From the NCBI RefSeq assembly GCF_902635505.1, contig NC_045427.1, forward strand, positions 214,162,422-214,226,421: a stretch of DNA of 64,000 nt. The letters run 5' to 3'. Shown in pieces: positions 10,101-22,689 of this stretch. Every line of letters starts with the position of its first letter. Within the stretch, counting starts at the first letter, position 1. The notes below the pieces were generated by a model. That model did not search any database. It was not told the origin of the DNA and saw only the letters and a list, made by a program, of their open reading frames with translations. The position numbers and the translations under genes are program-made. This DNA is from Sarcophilus harrisii (taxonomy: Eukaryota > Chordata > Mammalia > Dasyuromorphia > Dasyuridae).

Positions 10101-13100
10101 ATGGAATCAGATAGCTAAACAGGGCTTTTTTTTTTTTTTTTTTTTAAGCTTTTCTCCTAACTTCTCAGATCTTCTCACCTCCGGTAGGAGACAGGGGGCC
10201 GAGACTGCACAAAGACTCTGAGGACAGTTTGAAGCCTCCCTTCGAAACACCAGGGCGTAGGGTAGAATGTTTCCATAATAATAGGGCAGTGCTCCTTCAG
10301 GAAGGCCCGGAACTGGGGCCCTGCCACCAGCTGAGGCTTCTGTAACCACAGAACACAGTTTTATCTCACATATTGTCTTCACCTACCACTGCTTCCCACA
10401 ATAAAGCTAGTACAGTGCTACACTCTAGTGGACTAACCAGATGAATGACTCCTTATCCATCCCCAGGGGCTAGTTTGCTCTGAGCCTTGATCCGGTAAAT
10501 GTGGTCTTGACCAGGGTGGACCTGTAGGATTGAGGGGATCTTCTCTGGTTTAATAATAGTTCCCAGTCTGAAAAATTGCTAGGAACCCAAATCACTTATA
10601 AAGTAACAGGGCATGCCCAACCAAAAACAGATTCTTCAGTCTTCCTGGAATGTGTACACCCCAGACTTGATCCCAACATAATAAGCCCAGGGACAAGATC
10701 AGGGATAACCCAGCACTGCACTACGTTGGAATAGAACAGACATCCAAGTGATTGTTATCAACACCAGCATCCCAGTGGCTGGCTACTATGCTAATCCAGG
10801 ATTTCAGGGAACATACTCACCTCTAAACTAATTACAGGGTTTGTGGATAGCATATAAACTACTGGTGGAATACTTGCTCACAGAAAAGTGTGCAAGCTGA
10901 TGTGCTTCTGCCTCACCACCACTACTGAGCCCCCCGCTTGGCCTGGTTCTGAGAAATAAACCCGCACATGATAGAAACCCAGATGGTTAGCTCTATTCAG
11001 GTTAAAGAAGAGTTCTATGTGGCCCAAGGCTGTTAAGAGCTTTGTAGATTTTAGTTAGACATAATAATAACTGACATTTGTATAACATCTGTTTGCAGAG
11101 CATCCTTTACATTTTTTCCATTTGATCCTTATAGCAACTCTGTGACATGTAGATATTATTTGCATTTTACAAATGAAACCAAAGCTGAGAGAGAGAGGGA
11201 TTATAATTTGCCCAGAGTCACACAATAAATCTGAATTGGGACTTTGAATCCAAGTCTTCCTCATTCAAAGTCTAAACTCTCTTTGCATTAGGCTGTTCTC
11301 ATTGCCACTTAAAGGTAAACGAATCTAAGGTAAGCAGTATTTCAAAGACAATCTTGAACTGATCTGTTAAGAATGAAGAATAGGTGTTGATAGAATTCCT
11401 TTGGGGTTGGGTTATACTCAAGAGTCTTCCTAGCTGTTTATCCTATCCCTTCCTACCATATCCCTCAAATACTCAAATGATTCTTCCTCACATGGATATG
11501 TAGATTCCCTTTCAGTGGTGGCAATTATAACCCATCATTCCTACTTGTCTTGTGGAACTTTTGTTCATGTCCTTCCATAAGAGTTCTACAAAAGATCATC
11601 TAATATACTGGAGGCCTTCTTCCATTTCTCCTATCAATAAGAAGTGTTCCAGTGGAGCATGCAAGTTATCAACTATTCTTTACTCTCTTCCCGTAATTAG
11701 TCTCTTCTTTAATGATATCTCTTGCTCTAGTTCTTTATAGTTCTTCATTTATTGTGTGTTGTAGGCTGTTCACATCCACCATGTCTCTCTATTGTCCTGA
11801 GTGATACTCATTTTTAATTCTTTGGAGACTAGTGTTTCATAACTTGCATAACTTGTAGAATACTGGTAAAAGATGAGTTTTGCTTTCAAGGAGAAGACAT
11901 TTCATTAAAAGTATTTAATAGTTTCCTGAAGCCTATCCATCCCTTTACCTCCTACTTAATTTTATATTCGCTCAACTTGCTGTTTATTTGCATTGTTTTT
12001 TTTTTTTTTTTTAACACACATACACATACACACATGTTCAATAGGTTGTCTATCTAACATCATTATATGATCTGGTCAACAAGCATTCATTATCACCTTC
12101 ATTTTTTCCATGTGGCTAGTTAAGCCAAACATTTTTATTTATGCCCTTTTCTTTATACAATGTTTCTTTCCGAATGTTGAACTTTCACTTGAAATAAAGA
12201 TTTAAGCAAAACCAAACCAAACCCAAAAATGCAGCTTAGCAAGATCTACTGACACAGTGATCAACTATATTTGATAACACATGCAACATTTTATAATCCA
12301 TACTTCCATGACTCTCCAAGAAAGGAAGAACTGAGGCCAAAATTTTGAGTGGTTATGGATCAATTTGATTATTTTGAGTTATATCATCACCACTTTATAG
12401 GAAGGTGGCTGATCTAACCAGCCCCCATCAAGTTGAGTCTCCAAAACTATTATGGTACTCACTTCAATTAAATTTACAAATCCCTCCTGCCAGATCTCTC
12501 CCACCTTTCTATTTTTTGCTTTAGTTACAAGCCTGTAATGCATCTTTGTTGACTGAGTATTCCTTCATTGGCTTTCTCTGTTTATTTTCTCTTCTAGGGC
12601 TTTGGAAGAAGGCATCTTTCTCAAGCTCTTTGCATCTGGATAATACTAAGGGGAGATAAGGCCTGAAGGAATAGCTTTGTCCATCGCCGTCAGTCTGCTC
12701 AGAAGAGGTGCAGTAGGAATGATATGAAGGTGACAACCAAGGTGACAGGAAACGTAGCTCTCAGCTCTTCACCCATGCTGTCCCTTATTTTCCCCATAGT
12801 GGCAAGTGAAAGGTGGAAAAGTGGCAAAGTGGAAAGTGAAAGGATCTGAGCCAACCAGAGAGCATGTGTATAGAGAAGAAAGCCAAAATGCTTCAGACTT
12901 AGAAACATCCATCCAAATCCTGGTGCGAGCCTTAGGAAATCATAGGACACAAATCATTCTTCTCTCTCAGACCACTGCAGTAATCAAAAAGGCAGGATTA
13001 AAGGGTAGAGAAATCATACTGATTTAATGGCCAGTGAGATCTGCCACTCTCCTTACGCTTAAAACTATTTGAAATTTTCAAATAATTGGCAAGGAGGCAC

Positions 13101-14830
13101 AAGTACCTGGCATGTAATAGATGCTCAATTCATGCATATTGATTGATTATTAATAAGGTAAAGAATGTGATTCCTGTATAGACTATGAGCTTCACCCTAG
13201 CTAAGTGTTTCATGGACATGTTGTATCCTGTGGATCACAAGTGTGTGTTTGGACCAATACAAGTCTGTCACTGCTGCTTAGAAAAGCAACAACTCAAGTA
13301 CATATCCTATGGTGTTACATAGTGTTGATGAGATATTTATTGCTAAGCACTTTGCATATATTATTTCACTTGATCTTCACAATAGATAAGCACTACAGAT
13401 TTTTATTATCCCCATTTTACACATAAGGCTCAGACAAAGTGCTATGTTGTTTTGAGTTGGCATTCAAACTCAGATCTTGCCTAATTCTGAGTCCATTCTG
13501 AGTTTTTTCTATATCATACTATACTGACTCTCTAACATTAGTTTACTAACATAAATTGAAATTTTTTCCTTCATATTAACCACAACTTGAAGATTTATTA
13601 TTTCAAGACACAGAAAATGTATCAAGAATCTCTATGCAGCTGGTTATAATCAGGAAAAGAAGGGTTTAGAGAAATACCATTCTTGTCAATGTAAGTGATC
13701 AAAATAAATGGAACTTGCTTCAAAAGGATCTTCCAACAACTTCTCAAAAGACAGAAGTGGATTTCAGATTATTTTGTATTTTGCTGGTGGGAGTGGGGTG
13801 TTAAGTGCTATGGGATTGTTAAAAGTATCTTGGTAGATCTAGCTCCCTGCAACAAAGAAGTTAAATGAAAATTGAGGAGGGAACACAGCATTGAATTTGG
13901 ATTAATATTTTGAAAAAAATTACATTTTACTTGTTTTTAAGCCAAATTAAAATGTCAATTTATAAAAACATCAGCTTCCTAATCTTTCCCACTATTTAGA
14001 TGATCAGAAGGCCTAGTCAGAGGGGGCTTAATGAGCAAAAGTCAAGCACAATTACAGAATCAACCCCTAAGCTGGGTGTGGCGGTTTAAACGAGGCAAGG
14101 TTCCCTTATTTCATTTTTAATCTGGGTGAGGTAGCCCTAATAGTAGCCAATGTTGGAGTTAAGCAAATTATCTAGTCCCACAGGCTTCTGAAGGCCTGGG
14201 CCTTTCACCCAGTGGAACTATTGGGCAATTTGCCAAGCCAATGTGAGAAGAAAAAATATCGAGTGATGGAAGTTTTGTTCAGAGTTAGTTACTCCTTTCC
14301 CCTTGCCAGGGTACTTACCCTTTTACCCTGACATCTACCTGAATGGTTAAAGCTTTGCACAGAGACCTTAACTTCCCACCATCCCCGGTTTACAAGCAAA
14401 GAGTGCCTGAGAGTCAGCTGCTTAACCCAAAGTTAGGGACAAATTGACAGGTAATCTGCAAACACTCTGAGGGGATTCAGACCACTTCGAGGCAAAAGGG
14501 GGCAGGGGTCCCGTCAGTTACAAGCCCCCTGTGACAGATGGAGAAAGGCTAGCTATAGCTGATTTTAGAGCCACCCAGAATCCTTAGGGAAGAAGTAAGG
14601 CAGGGAAACCCAAACATTTTTGCAGCGTACCCCACAACCAGGCTGTACGTTGTTCGGTGAGAGCCCTGACCCTGCTTCCAGCCCAAGCAGCCCGGTGTCC
14701 CCGGCAGCGCACCCACCTGGGGCACACATGCCCAGTAGTAGCCCAGGTAGAAGACGACGCTAAGACCCAAGAAGAAAGGGACGAACTCGCTCCAGGAGCT
14801 GTCCTGCGGACCCGGGTCTCCGGTCAGCAT
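7182..14830 (-). CDS. ABHD1: ABHD1 alpha/beta hydrolase, 9 coding exons
   Basis: Exons in transcript order are 14830-14717, 10330-10179, 9546-9364, 9105-9060, 8847-8735, 8435-8262, 8065-8017, 7931-7766 and 7405-7182. They join to 1221 nt, or 406 aa (human about 405). Exon 1 encodes a hydrophobic membrane anchor ([18 protein letters not shown]). Later exons give [12 protein letters not shown] (oxyanion region), [12 protein letters not shown], the nucleophile elbow VGISIGG (Ser in GxSxG), the acid region [10 protein letters not shown] and the histidine motif [10 protein letters not shown]. All three likely catalytic residues are therefore present. Members of this family are single-pass membrane proteins; the physiological substrate of ABHD1 is not established. 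The gene is convergent with PREB and divergent from CGREF1. Exon 1 is separated by a 4.4-kb intron. Confidence 0.96.
7568..7690 (+). repeat. MIR-like fragment in last ABHD1 intron
   Basis: The words attcccattttacagatgaag and gtccagggtcacacctaaga are the diagnostic centre of MIR-class SINEs. The copy lies between the last two coding exons and does not touch the splice sites. Confidence 0.6.
10331..14716. other. ABHD1 intron 1: repeats and unclassified DNA
   Basis: A MIR-like copy spans about 11058-11292 (aataataataactgacattt; tttacaaatgaaaccaaagc). Another lies at about 13318-13510 (ctaagcactttgcatatatt). An L2-like 3' end is at 13085-13150 (atgtaatagatgctcaattc). The stretch 11340-11950 reads like degraded LINE but I could not place it. 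12500-13030 and 13560-14500 hold short open frames without recognisable domains and no paired splice signals I would defend. Confidence 0.5.
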
Positions 14831-15060
14831 CTTCAGCCTGAGGCTTTCTCTTCGAGCTGACCAGCTCCGGCTCCAAGGGCGAGTCTTCAACTTTGAAGGG
14901 AAGCCCCGCCCCACCGAACACTGGACCCCGCCCCGTGCACACGATTGGACGGGCGGGGCCCCGCCCCCGATGGTCCTCGCTGGGCCCCTCCCCTACAGGA
15001 GCTCTAGCTGGTGGACCCAAGTACAGTAGAGCAGAATGCATGGGAGGGGAAAGACCTCGA
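14831..15060 (-). promoter_or_regulatory. ABHD1 promoter region, GC boxes and CCAAT
   Basis: Just upstream of the ABHD1 start (on the minus strand) are several GC boxes (ccccgcccc near 14905 and 14926; gggcggggccccgccccc near 14953-14970). Between them is an inverted CCAAT (attgg, about 14944). There is no TATA box at a sensible distance. The arrangement fits a CpG promoter firing leftward. Confidence 0.6.
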
Positions 15061-15469
15061 AAATGTCACAGAAACTGGGCTCTGAGGGGGCCAGCAGGGA
15101 TAGAGTGTCAGAGCCGGACCCAAGAGCCCCCAAGGACCCTGGAAACAGACGCTGGTCCCGGCTTCTCCGTCAGCCTGGACAGCTGGACAAAGGCAGCGGG
15201 GATGCGCTTTACCGTGAGGTCGGCTATCCGTTCAGCACAGAGCCCCCATCTCTTGCCTCTTCCCTCTCTTTTCTTCTCTCCACTCATCATTTCTCTCCCC
15301 TCTCTCGGAATTAGGAAGGACTCTCCTTCCTCCACAAGCAGTGTCACAACTCGCAATCACGTGATCGCGCGGTTACACAACCCCACACCTAGGGCTCACA
15401 CACAAGGACTCGGAGAGCACACACTTACATGTCTGATACATCCCAGTCCCTCTCACATACATAGAAGCT

Positions 15470-15830
15470 GTGGCCAAGTGACATACTCAAAAACACAGCC
15501 CTCCTCCTCTCTTCTTTCCTTCCTTCCCTCCCGCCTTCTCCTCTTTCCCTCCTTTCTCCCCTCCTTTTTCCTCCTTTCTTTCTCTCTTCCCTCCTTCCTT
15601 AACTTTTCTTCCTTATTTCTCCTTCCTCCCTCCTTCTTTCCAATCTTCCTTCCTTCCCTCCCTCCCAAGTTGCCTTCTTCCCTTCCTCTCAATCCTTCCT
15701 TCCTTTTTTCCTTTCCTCCTTCCTTCTTCTCCTCTTTCCCTCCTTCCTCCCTTCCCTCCTTTTTTCCTCCTGTCTTTCTTTGCTCCCTTCTTTTTCTTTC
15801 TTCCTCCCTTTCTCAAACACACATCACTCC
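15470..15830. repeat. 360-bp homopyrimidine (CTTCC)-type tract
   Basis: Nearly every base on the plus strand is C or T, built from ttcc, cctt and ctcc words without a fixed period. The 317-aa open frame that crosses it is composed mostly of Ser, Phe, Leu and Pro and is compositional, not a gene. Confidence 0.95.
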
Positions 15831-16246
15831 CACACAGGGGCAGTGAGTGTCCACAGAAGTCACATAGTTACAAAGCCAATGTAACATCCTCCAGAGTCTG
15901 ATAAAGCTCAGGTACACATGGAAGCAGCAGCTGCACACTCAACCTATCTTCCACAGTCTGTCTGTCTGTCTCTGTCTGGCTGTTTCACATAGAGATACAG
16001 ACACACAGCAGCGAAATGTGACACGTATACACAGCCACTATAACATTCTCCCGGGTCTGCCTCTACACTCATCACACAGACGCGGTGCCATGATTATACA
16101 GCCAAAACAACGGAGCTTTCCCCGCACACACAACAGACAGAGCGGTGCACAGCCAAGGCGCTTCCCATCAGCAGTAGGAGACACAGCGCTGTCATACGGT
16201 TATACCCCTCAAAAGTGACAGCCAGCAGGGTCGCATCCCCACTCAA

Positions 16247-16268
16247 CCCCCCCCCCCCCCCCCCCCCC
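16247..16268. repeat. Run of 22 cytosines
   Basis: An uninterrupted C22 run lies about 100-380 bp upstream of the CGREF1 first exon. Such runs are length-unstable and prone to sequencing error, so the exact number is uncertain. Confidence 0.9.
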
Positions 16269-16359
16269 GATCCGCGCCTGCTTCCCTTTGTCTCTTATCT
16301 CATTGGCACACATGATTAAACACATCTCCCCAAACGCTCTTCTGGCGAACTGGGAAACT

Positions 16360-16630
16360 GGAGGGAAGACGCAGTCCGGGGTGTGGTGGGGCGGGGCTGT
16401 CTCCCCAAGTCCCGGGGACTAGAGCTCTGCTGAGGTCTCCTGCTTTGCCTCTGCCCCGCGGCTCCGGGCAGGGGCCGTGCCCGTGCCCGCAGAGGGGAGG
16501 GAAACGCTTGGCGACGTGGAGTGGCCACGTGGAGCGGACCTGGGGCGGGGATCAGCCGCGGCTACAGCGCGGCAGGCGAGACAAAGCCAAGGGGGCTCTT
16601 CGCGAGCCAGCGCAGGAGCTCCCGCAGCAG
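16360..16630 (+). other. CGREF1 CpG island and probable non-coding exon 1
   Basis: The block is CpG-rich and ends in a strong donor, gcagcag/gtgagt (exon end 16630). The next recognised CGREF1 exon begins at 23253, five bases before the start codon, so an upstream untranslated exon is required and this is the only convincing candidate. The transcription start is not resolved. Confidence 0.65.
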
Positions 16631-17085
16631 GTGAGTCTGGAGCTGCTCAGGAGGTCCCGGGCTCGGCGAGGGGGCTGCGCCACCCACAGGGGCGTGGGGA
16701 GGTGGGAAGGGTTCCACCGATTATTTGGGAGAAGGTTGGGCACCAAGGAGAGAGAGTGCGGGGGACTGACAGTGACAATGACAGTGGCAGGCAGGGTTTG
16801 TGTGTTCCCTTATTCAGTGTTACAGAGGGTTTGAGTTGGGCAAGAAACATACCATATAGCAAATAGTGTGATGCCTCTGAGGAAACGGCCACAGTTAATA
16901 AAACAATAGACTGAATTCATTGAAGTAAAAGATTTAGCGCAAGGGAAGTGATAACACCATCATTTTCTGGTCAGACCTGAAGCATTGTTTTCACTCCAGG
17001 GGTCCACATTTCAAGACAGACATTGATAAACTTAAGCACATCCAGAGGAGGATGATCCATGATGGGGGAGGATGATAGAGCTAGA

Positions 17086-18250
17086 CACCAAATAATAATA
17101 GTATGACGGTGTTGATAGTTATATAGTACTTTCAGGTTTGCAAAATGCTTTACTTAAGATTATCTCATTTGGTTCCCATGACAACTGAGAAGTAGATGCT
17201 TTTTTAATTAAATTTTTTTAAATTTTTAACATTTACTTTTATAAGATTCTGATTTCCATTTTTCCTTCCCTTTTCCCTTCCCCCTCTTCTAGACAGCAAG
17301 AAATCTGACATAGATCATATGTGTACAATTATATTAAACATATTTTCGCATTAGTCCCATTGTGAAAAAATCAGAGCAAAAGGGGAAAACCATGAGAAAG
17401 AAAGAAAAAAGAGAAAAGAAGATGCTTCAATCTGCATTCAGACACCATAGTTCTTTTTCTGGATGTGGATAGCATTTTCTATCATGAGTCTTTTGGAATT
17501 GTCTTAGATTATTGTATTGTTGAGAAGAGCCAAATCTATCAGAGTTGATCACCACAGTGTTGCTGTTATTGTATACAAAGTTCTTCTTGTTCTCTACTTA
17601 CTTCACTCAGCAGTGAAGAGTCTTTCCAGGTTTTTCTGAAACCCACCTGCTCATTAGTTTTTATAGAACAATAAACATTCCATTGCATTCATATGCCACA
17701 GTATGTTCAGCCTTTCACCAGTTGGTGGGCATCCTCTTAATTTACAATTCTTTGCCATCACAAAGAGTTGTTATAAACATTTTTGCACATATGGATCCTT
17801 TTCCCTTTTTATGATCTCTTTGGGATACAGACCTAGTGGTGGTATTGCTGGATGAGAAGGACAGTGTTTGATTGTCCTTTGGGCATGGTTCCAAATTGTT
17901 CTCCAGAATGGTTGGATCAGTTCACAACTCCATCAATAGTGCATTAGGGTTCCAATTTTCCCACATCCTCTCCTAACATTTACCATTTTCCTTTTTTGTC
18001 ATATTAGCCAATCTCTGATAGGTGTGAGGTAGTACCTCAGAATTGTTTTAATTTGCATTTTTCTAATTTATAGTGTTTTAGAGCATTTTTTCATATTACT
18101 ATATATGGCTTCAATTTCTTCACCTGAAAAAGTTCCTATTCATATCCTTTGCCCATTTATCAACTGGGGAAAGTAGGTGCTATTATTAATCTCATTTTAC
18201 AAATGAGGCTGAAAAAGATTTAATAATTTGGCCAAAGTAATAAGGCTACT
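17086..18250 (+). repeat. MIR-like SINE split by an L1 insertion
   Basis: The left part (17086-17200) ends aactgagaagtagatgct. The right part (18171-18250) resumes aagtaggtgctattattaat and continues with the usual acaaatgaggctgaaaaag. The intervening DNA is the L1 copy at 17201-18170. Confidence 0.75.
17201..18170 (-). mobile_element. 5'-truncated L1, minus orientation
   Basis: The 3' end faces left, with a T-rich start that corresponds to a degraded poly(A) tail. The text then follows the marsupial L1 3' region read in reverse (gccacagtatgttcagcc; ggttggatcagttcacaact; catatcctttgcccatttat). It is flanked by an 11-bp duplication, aagtagatgct (17190-17200) and aagtaggtgct (18171-18181), with one mismatch. 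It is 5' truncated, with no intact frame. Confidence 0.8.
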
Positions 18251-18415
18251 AAGTATCTAAGGTGGCATAGAGAATAGAGTACCCATCCCGGAATCAGGAG
18301 AAGCCGAGTTCAAATCCCACTTCAGACTTATTAAACTGTGTGGGCAACTTGATTGACCCCGTTTGTCTGACTTGTTTGACATGACTGAAAAGACTGAATG
18401 CTAACAACAAACAAT
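18245..18415 (+). repeat. tRNA-headed SINE, shortened
   Basis: The head taaggtggcatagagaatag and the middle agccgagttcaaatcccact are followed by a shortened tail ending tgacatgactgaaaagactg. Same family as 1203-1441. Confidence 0.7.
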
Positions 18416-18879
18416 AATAAGTGTCTAAGGCACAATATGAATTCTATTCTTCCTAACTATAAGTCCAGGTCTGAGATCCACTGAGGTCATATGAGAAGCA
18501 TTTAAAAGATCTAGAGAACAGCTATGTGAACAGTTATGTGACTAAGGGCTATCACATGTACAGGAATAAAACTCTGTTCTAGAGGACAGGCCTAGGGTCA
18601 GGGAGTAGAAATTATGGGAAGGCAGATCTCAATTCAGGAGTGTTCAGGAAGCCAATTCTGAGGTGTTCCACTTGATGAATGCCTATCAGGGATGCTAAAG
18701 ATAGCTTACTGAGTTTCAAGCCCTTCTCAACAGAGCTATTGCATTAGCCTTCTAATTGGTCTCCTTGCCCTGATTCTCTCTTCCTTTTCCAAGTCATTCT
18801 CTACCTAGCTACCATAATGACTTTCCTGTTTTCCATGCCTGGAATACACTTGTTCCTCACCCCTAACTTTAGAAATCCT

Positions 18880-19105
18880 TTGTTATTATTTAGTCATTTC
18901 TTTGTGACCCCATTTGGGATTTTAGATACTGGAGCAATTTGCCATTTCCTTCTCCAGGTCATTTGACAGATGAGGAAATTGAGGCAAACACAGGTAAGTG
19001 ACTTAACCAGGGTAACACAGCTAGTGTCTGAGGCTGGAACTGAACTCATGTCTTACTAATTTGAGGCCTGGCGCTCTATCCACAGAGCCATATAGTTGCC
19101 CTCTA
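18880..19105 (-). repeat. tRNA-headed SINE, minus orientation
   Basis: It reads in reverse, from the tail (tgaccccatttgggatttta; ccatttccttctccaggtca) to the head complement (ctctatccacagagccatat). Nearly full length. Confidence 0.75.
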
Positions 19106-19751
19106 AAATCCATAGTTTCTTTTAAAGCTCTCAATTCAAGCACTAATTTCTAAATAAGGCCTACTTTGTCTCCTACCCCCACCTCAGCTGCTAGTGCCTT
19201 CTTTTCTGAAACTATCTTTTGTTTATTTTGCATCTACTTTAAGAGGTATATGTTATATACCTCCCCCACTATAAAATGCAATCTCCTTGAGAGTGATAAC
19301 TATTTCATTCTATCCTTATATCCTAGTGACCACAATAATACTTGGCATATAATATGCCCTTAATATATATGCTAGTTGAGTGATTTAGAAACCTCTAAGG
19401 TTCCTTCCAGCTCAAAGATTCTGAATTCTTGAAATTCTATGTTTATGAAATAAATTCTCATTGAGTACTGACCTTGCAGAGGATTAAAAAAATAGATTAG
19501 TCATGGCTCCCTTCAGTTTAAAAGGAATTTAAAACCTGGTAGGGAAGATAAGGTATCTCCATAAATGACTAGAGTACAAGGTAGAATGTAAGAAGTGTCA
19601 TAAAGGACAGTATTCAAAAATGCATTTTGAACCTGACGTTGAAACATGTAGAAGATTTCAGTGGGCACAGATGAGGAAGAGAAGGGCATTTCAGACAGAG
19701 GAAATAGAACAAAATAAAGACCTAAAAGGATTATGAGCCAAATCAAGAGAA

Positions 19752-20102
19752 CAATTTATACAGCACCAGCCCTCTTGTAAAGATAATCAACTCTGAAAGA
19801 ATTAATAGCTCTGATCAATACAATGACAGACCACAATTCCGAAGGACTCAGATTGAAACATGCTCTCGATCTCCAGAAAGAGAATTGGTGAACTCAGAGT
19901 GTAAACTGAAGCATATATATATATTTTTTTTTTCTTTCTTTTCTTTTTCTTGGAACATGACTAACGTGGAAATTTGTTTTGCCTGTCTATAATATAATAT
20001 TGATGATAGATTTTGTTTTCCTTGCCTTCTCAATCAGTTTGGGGAGAGAGAGAATTTTGAAGTAAAAATGAAATAAGACTAAATTTAACTATTAAAAAAA
20101 AG
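19752..20102 (+). mobile_element. L1 3' end, plus orientation
   Basis: This marsupial L1 3' UTR segment includes cagaccacaattccgaagga, cagagtgtaaactgaagcat and ggaacatgactaacgtggaa. It ends in an A-rich tail (aactattaaaaaaaagg). It is strongly 5' truncated, with no coding part left. Confidence 0.65.
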
Positions 20103-21299
20103 GACAAGAGTAATAGACATCAACAAAGAACTGTATTGCAGGGATGAAGATGGTCATGGGGATTCACATTGACAGCTAGAGGCCTTGATTACTTAATACT
20201 CTTCTGAGGGGAGAAAATGAGGAGGACTCCTGTCATTTGGGTAGACACCTTGTGGAAACTTTTGAAAAAACATGGAGAACGAGTAGACATGGAAGAATTG
20301 TAATATGCAGTGTTAAAGAGGACTCTCAAAATGATGAGATCAGACCCAGTTGAGTCTTTGAATATTTAAATATTACTTTGCCATTTGGTATATTTCCTAT
20401 CATCCCCTGATGGGGCGAGGAGAAAAATTGCTTTTAGGAAATATAACTCATCATTAGTAACAATTAGTGCTTATATCAGTCAATAAGCAGAACATCTAAG
20501 GATCTATGTATTTCCTCCTCCCCCCCCAACCCCCGCCCCTGGGAAATAAAAAAATAACTCTTAAAAAAGATAAGGTGTATTTGGGGAAAACAAAAGAGAA
20601 CTGTCATTGTGGATAGAGGACCAATATTTCTTGTCCTTTGAGTTTTTTTTTTTTTTTTCCCTGCATACTCAGGAGTGTAGTTGCCAAGGCTAAAATTCTC
20701 ATCTCTCAAGATTTCAGGCTTCTGGCTTAATGGAGAAACACAAGAACAAATGAAGACAGCCAGGGACTCATTGTCACTTAGGCAGATAACTTTTCTTGCT
20801 GCTATGTCTTGAACTGTATGTAACCATTTCAGCTTTGGTGCCTCCCCCTCAACACCTCAATTTAGTCCAGGAAAGAACTATCAGAGTCCCAAAAAGAGAA
20901 CTTCCTTCTCATAGCCAACTAAGGGGAGAGATTTCCTCCTAACTTTTTGTCCAATTATTTTTTAACCCAACCTCAACCATCCAGTGAACAAGGAATTAAT
21001 CTATCAAAAGTGTGAGTATCATATGCCCTTTAGCAAGGGACCAGAGTATAGGCCTAGAACTATGTCTGTCTTTTCCTTACCTATTGTTTTCACTCTGTGA
21101 CATCACTGAGATCTACCTTCAGATTGAACACTTCCAATGATAGAGAACTCTATAACTTTACCATTCATTCCATTCATTAAGAGGATGTTTATTCAGTTAT
21201 CAGATTAATATGGGCAATCATTGTTAAATATATGAATACAAGCATATATGTATATTTACATATATGGGGATGAAGAAGGTAAGTGGGTGGTGATGGGAA

Positions 21300-21530
21300 A
21301 AAGCTGGACACCAAATGATTTATATAATACTTTAATGTTTAAAAGATGCTTTACATAAATTATCTTATTTGATTCTTACAATTCTGGGAACTAATTATCC
21401 CCATTTTACATATGAGGAAACTGCAGCTGAGAAAGATAAAATAATTTGTCCAAAGTCACACAGTAAGTGTCCAAGGCAGACTTTGAACTTGGGTCTTCTG
21501 GATTCTAAGTCCATCATTAGATGCATTTCA
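21300..21530 (+). repeat. MIR-like SINE copy
   Basis: The diagnostic centre ccccattttacatatgagga and the tail gtccaaagtcacacagtaag are present. Confidence 0.65.
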
Positions 21531-22089
21531 TAAAAGCAGAACTAAGGTCATGAATAGGTGGAGGCATGTGGTCTTATGGATTCTAAGGAGACTCCCTTCA
21601 ATAAAAGTATATCCTCCTTACTGTTCCTTTAGAGTTGCAGATATTCCATCTTTATAGATCTATTCCTTTGAGTTAACAAGTGTCCCCTCTTAAAATGTAA
21701 ATTCTCCTAAGCAGGTATCCCTTTGAGAGCTTATCACACTTTCATCATTAGATTCCTATTAATTGCCAGCTGAAGTTCTAACCCCAAAGAATGGAAGTTT
21801 TAATGGGGGTTGGGTTTTGAATCGGGAAGAAGGGAAAAAAAGGGAATTTTAGAGGCAGTATATTATCCCTAGATAGAAATTTGGGTGGGCTATGGAGAAT
21901 TCTGGATAGTCAGATGGCAGCTTGGGCCCTTGAGGCAGCCAGGGACAGGAAAATCCTTCCATTTGTTACATTATATTTATATTATCATTTCCTCTTAATA
22001 TGAGGTAAACTCCTCGAGGACAAGGTTTATTTCATTTTTGTCTGTTATCTCCATCACCTAGCACAGTTCTTAACATATATGTAGTATGC

Positions 22090-22345
22090 ACTAGCTGTAA
22101 TAATAGTGATAATAATAATAGTAGTAGTAATAGTTAATGTACTGTGTGCTAGGCATTGTGTAATTATAAGTGCTCTTAAAATTATCTATACAATTATTTG
22201 ACCTTTACAACATTGAGAGGTAGGTGCTATTATTATCATCCCGATTTTAAAGATGAAGAAACTGAGGCATAAGGGTTAAGTGACTTGCCTAGAGTAACAC
22301 AGCTAGTGAATGTCTGAGACAGGCTTTATGCCCTGGCATTCCTGA
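22090..22345 (+). repeat. MIR-like SINE with TAA/TAG microsatellite head
   Basis: A short (taa/tag)n run leads into tgtgctaggcattgtgtaat, agatgaagaaactgaggcat and gagtaacacagctagtgaat, the order of a MIR-class copy. Confidence 0.65.
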
Positions 22346-22689
22346 GTCATAAAAAGTCAGAACTTGTTGGAATTGTAGAGATTATTGGTTCTATCACAGT
22401 TCCTTACAGTAGTGGCAGTTTCTGTTCTAGCCTCTCAATTTTTTTCTGTCTCTCAGACAAGCTTATCTCTCTCCCAGTCTCTATCTTTGTTTAAGTCTTT
22501 ATCTTAACAATATTTAGGTCTTTCTATTTTTTCTCCCTGGATATGTCTGTGCATTTCTTTTTTTTCCTATCCTGCTCTGATTTTAGGTTCTTCTACCCCA
22601 GGAGTAAGGTTAAAGCAGAGGATCTTGGGGAGCTTAAGACAAGTAAAGGGGTAGAGGGAAGTAAAAGAGGTAAGTGTCCAGCGATTTGG

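Noticed and set aside
11340-11950. Possible gene or retroviral remnant in ABHD1 intron 1
   Set aside because: No retroviral or other domain, no terminal repeats and no splice pairs were recognised; most likely decayed LINE.
14893-15846. 317-aa plus-strand open frame
   Set aside because: It runs from the ABHD1 CpG promoter into the homopyrimidine tract; the second half is Ser/Phe/Leu/Pro from base composition and no domain or splice context is visible.
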